Below are positions 61,926 through 64,000 of a DNA stretch of 64,000 nucleotides, one piece after another; positions within the stretch are counted from its first letter, which is position 1, and the number at the start of each line of letters is the position of its first letter. The position numbers and the translations under genes were made by a program. The notes below the pieces were generated by a model. That model had not been told where the DNA came from. It saw nothing but the letters and a program-made list of their open reading frames with translations, and made no database searches. The DNA is from Poriferisodalis sp022821985. GTDB taxonomy: Bacteria; Actinomycetota; Acidimicrobiia; Acidimicrobiales; Poriferisodalaceae. The stretch is from contig NZ_OZ244781.1 of assembly GCF_965219595.1 (NCBI RefSeq), positions 2,294,001 to 2,358,000 on the forward strand. The letters run 5' to 3'.

Positions 61926-62705
61926 TCAGGCGCCCATGGCGTGGTAGCCGCCGTCGACATGCACGATCTCGCCGGTGGTGCCGCCGAACCAGTCCGACAT
62001 CAGTGCGAGAGTGCTGCGGGCCACGGCCTCGCTGTCGGTGATGTCCCAGCCCAGCGGCGCCCGTTCGGTCCATGCGTCTTCGAATTCGGCGAAACCGGGG
62101 ATCGACTTGGCAGCCATGGTGCGGATGGGTCCCGCCGAGATCAGGTTCACCCGGATGCCCTGCGGTCCGAGCGACTTGGCCAGATAGCGCGCCGCTGATT
62201 CGAAGGCTGCCTTGGCCACACCCATCCAGTCGTAGACCGGCCAGGCCACGCTGGCATCGAAGGTGAGCCCGACCACTGAGCCCTTCGCTTCGGCCAGCAA
62301 CGGCGCCATCGGTGACGTCAGCGAAGCGAGGCTGTAGGCGGAGATGTTCAGCGCCGTGGCGACATCCTCCCAGGGGGCGTGGAGGAAGTTGCCGCCCAGG
62401 CAGCTCGCCGGCGCGAAACCGATGGCATGCAGCAGGCCGTCCAGTCGGCCCCAGCGCTGCTCCAGATCGGCTCGCACAGCGTCGATCTCGTCGGGCAGGG
62501 TGACATCGCACGGCAGCACATCGGGCGGGTCGGGCAGCCGCCTGGCTGCTCGCTCGGTAAGCCGGATGCCCCTGCCGGCGCCGGTGAGCACCACCTCGGC
62601 GCCGTGCTCCTGCGCCAAGCGCGCCACGTTGAACGCCAGCGAGGCATCGGTGAGCACGCCGGTGATGAGGAATTTCTTGCCTTCCACGATTCCGCTGCCC
62701 GCCAC
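61926..62705 (-). CDS. fabI: enoyl-ACP reductase, InhA-type FabI
   Basis: FabI reduces enoyl-ACP with NADH in the last step of fatty acid elongation. The 259-residue protein starts with GKKFLITGVLTDASLAF, where the divergent Rossmann motif is typical of FabI. The catalytic residues fall at Phe149, Tyr158 and Lys165, the same numbers as in Mycobacterium tuberculosis InhA, in LTFD and YDWMGVAK. GTG start with GGAGG 7-11 nt upstream. It stands alone. Confidence 0.92.
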   Translation of the reverse strand: MAGSGIVEGKKFLITGVLTDASLAFNVARLAQEHGAEVVLTGAGRGIRLTERAARRLPDPPDVLPCDVTLPDEIDAVRADLEQRWGRLDGLLHAIGFAPASCLGGNFLHAPWEDVATALNISAYSLASLTSPMAPLLAEAKGSVVGLTFDASVAWPVYDWMGVAKAAFESAARYLAKSLGPQGIRVNLISAGPIRTMAAKSIPGFAEFEDAWTERAPLGWDITDSEAVARSTLALMSDWFGGTTGEIVHVDGGYHAMGA

Positions 62706-62890
62706 GCTCTCGCCTCCGCTGGGTGTCTGGGCGCTGCCGCGTACAGCACCGTTCTTCGCCGGACGCTACCGCTGCGCCACGCGCCACTTGGGTGCCGCCG
62801 CCGGCGGGAGTGCACGTGATCCGGCGCGCCGAGGCCGAGCCACCGGGCGAGACGCCGGCCGGTCACATTGCCGTGGGGCGCGCTCGGCCG

Positions 62891-62896
62891 TACCGT
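62891..62896 (+). promoter_or_regulatory. -10 hexamer of the F420 reductase-like gene
   Basis: TACCGT, 7 nt before the GTG at 62904. It decides between GTG 62895, which overlaps the hexamer, and GTG 62904. Confidence 0.45.
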
Positions 62897-62903
62897 GAGC
62901 GCC

Positions 62904-63710
62904 GTGCCGGCAGATGCAACCCCCAACGGGTCCGCTGACGGGGTCGCGGCAGCGAGTCCCTCGAGCAGTGCTGAACCCACCCGGATCGGCATCATCGGCG
63001 GCACCGGGCCCGCGGGTGCCGCATTGGCAGCCCGGCTGGCCGACATCGGCTGCGAGATCACGCTGGGCTCGCGTTCGAAGTACCGGTCGATGGAGGTCGT
63101 GGACAACATCGTGGATCGGTGGCCCGACCGCCGCCTGCGAATCCATCCCGGCGCCAACAGTCTCGCTGCGGCCGAGCCCACGGTGGTGATCGCAACGCCC
63201 TGGGATGCGGCGGCGATTACGGCACGGGACGTGGCCGAGCACCTGCGCGGCAAGGTCGTGGCCACCATGTCCAACGCGCTGGCCCGCGTCGACGACGAGT
63301 TCGTGCCGCTCATCCCGCCGAGAGGCTCCGTGGCTGCGTCGGTGCAGGCCACGCTGCCTGAGTCGCGGGTTGCTGCAGCCCTCCAGCACGTGCCCGCGAC
63401 CGAGCTCGGCAATCTCGACGAGCCGGTGCATGGTGACATCCTCATCTGCAGCGACCATCGCGAGGCCACGTGGCACATCGCCGAGATCGTGGACCGCATG
63501 CCCGGTGCACGGGCGCTCGACTGCGGCAATCTGTCCAACGCCACCGCCATCGAAGCGTTCACTGCTGTGCTGATGCAACTCAACACCCGGTACCGCACCC
63601 GGGTCGCGCTCCGCCTCGTGGGTCTGGATCACGTGCCGATCAGCGTGCTGGGCGGCGGGCCGAGCGGTGCCGATGTGGCCCAACCGGCCGCTGAGACCGT
63701 CCCCGACTGA
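62904..63710 (+). CDS. NADPH-dependent F420 reductase-like protein
   Basis: A 268-residue Rossmann protein: RIGIIGGTGPAGAALAARLA near residue 25, followed by TLGSRSKYRS (a phosphate-binding patch for NADP) and VVIATPWDAA. The layout is that of F420H2:NADP oxidoreductase (Fno/NpdG type), which passes hydride between NADPH and coenzyme F420. It would supply reduced F420 to enzymes such as the two LLM proteins in this window. About 20 low-complexity residues precede the domain. Confidence 0.85.
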   Translation: MPADATPNGSADGVAAASPSSSAEPTRIGIIGGTGPAGAALAARLADIGCEITLGSRSKYRSMEVVDNIVDRWPDRRLRIHPGANSLAAAEPTVVIATPWDAAAITARDVAEHLRGKVVATMSNALARVDDEFVPLIPPRGSVAASVQATLPESRVAAALQHVPATELGNLDEPVHGDILICSDHREATWHIAEIVDRMPGARALDCGNLSNATAIEAFTAVLMQLNTRYRTRVALRLVGLDHVPISVLGGGPSGADVAQPAAETVPD

Positions 63711-63764
63711 TCCGGCCTGGCCGGTCCGATGAGCCGGGCTCTGCAAGCAGGGCGATGAAGCTGG

Positions 63765-64000
63765 ATGAAGCTGTACGAAACCCAGCAGCGAGCCGTCGTG
63801 CCGCTCGACGCGCAGCCGGGGCGCACCGTGCGGATGTACGTGTGCGGCATCACGCCCTACGACGCCACCCACGTCGGTCACGCTGCCACGTTCCTGGCCT
63901 ATGACGTGCTCCAACGCCGACTGCGCGACCTGGGATGCCGCACCCGCTGCGTGCGCAACATCACCGACGTCGACGACGACCTGCTGTCGCGGGCGCGTGC
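63765..64000 (+). CDS. mshC: MshC-like cysteine ligase (CysRS fold), truncated by the window edge
   Basis: Only the first 78 codons are present. The start MKLYETQQ and the motif CGITPYDATHVGHAAT with NITDVDDDLL are typical of MshC, the mycothiol enzyme that joins cysteine to glucosaminyl-inositol, whereas CysRS usually has CGPTVYDxxHIGHAR. The Cys and the HxGH motif serve zinc and ATP binding. ATG 63765 is in frame with the homology; a near-copy ATGAAGCTGG 10 nt upstream is in another frame. CysRS remains possible. Confidence 0.72.
   Translation, partial: MKLYETQQRAVVPLDAQPGRTVRMYVCGITPYDATHVGHAATFLAYDVLQRRLRDLGCRTRCVRNITDVDDDLLSRAR

Noticed and set aside
63755..63764. ATG at 63755 as start of the mshC-like gene
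   Set aside because: It is out of frame with the conserved CGITPYDATH sequence; the near-identical ATGAAGCTG at 63765 is in frame.

Overview
The window is bacterial, very GC-rich (about two thirds G+C by eye) and gene-dense, and looks actinobacterial. The closest overall match is the Acidimicrobiia, but that class assignment is inference. Evidence for an actinobacterium: a DUF222/13E12-type HNH protein, an MshC-like (mycothiol) gene at the right edge, F420-linked genes (two luciferase-like monooxygenases and an F420:NADP reductase-like protein), an InhA-type FabI, the order pgsA-cinA...recA...miaB-miaA beside hflX-dapF, and a LexA box of the GAAC-N4-GTTC type in front of recA. Lysyl-tRNA synthetase is class I. 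There are three tRNA genes (Gly-GCC, Cys-GCA, Val-GAC) and one TPP riboswitch. I saw no rRNA, CRISPR array, prophage or intact IS element.

Layout. 0-6.3 kb: HNH protein, then convergent sbcD-sbcC. 6.3-10.1 kb: SMP-30 protein, alpha/beta hydrolase, SDR, MFS. 10.2-13.9 kb: a family A DNA polymerase lacking the 5' nuclease domain, and a class IV aminotransferase, both on the minus strand. 14.0-31.0 kb: a housekeeping backbone (pgsA, cinA, recA, miaB, miaA, dapC, hflX, dapF) interrupted by a catabolic insert (two LLM enzymes, CoA transferase, MFS, enoyl-CoA hydratase) and by a Baeyer-Villiger-type monooxygenase. 31.0-38 kb: a 386-bp gap with a long inverted repeat and a candidate 31-codon gene, then SDR, tRNA-Gly, a metX cluster, a DEAD-box helicase, tRNA-Cys, tRNA-Val, small genes and a second CoA transferase. 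38-42 kb: pfkA, then TPP riboswitch-thiB-thiP with no ATPase gene. 42-51 kb: acetoacetyl-CoA synthetase, coaE coupled to a double-hotdog thioesterase, a HAD phosphatase, an acyl-CoA dehydrogenase and secreted or membrane proteins of unknown role. 51-58 kb: a five-gene minus-strand operon for a heterodimeric ABC exporter. 58-64 kb: two coupled CNNM proteins, lysK, fabI, an F420 reductase and a truncated mshC-like gene.

Functionally the window mixes information-processing genes (recA, sbcDC, DNA polymerase, miaAB, lysK, helicase) with acyl-CoA metabolism (two CaiB/BaiF transferases, hydratase, dehydrogenases, thioesterases, coaE, acetoacetyl-CoA synthetase, FabI). A rule visible across the window is that many genes lack a Shine-Dalgarno and instead have a TANNNT hexamer 6-9 nt before the start codon, the signature of leaderless transcription; I used it to choose several starts.

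Most unusual items: a DapF in which the first catalytic Cys is Ser; a large insertion inside the palm of the DNA polymerase; ThiBP without ThiQ; an alternative hairpin that captures the 5' strand of the tRNA-Val acceptor stem; and two short open frames (31 and 58 codons) with good initiation signals.
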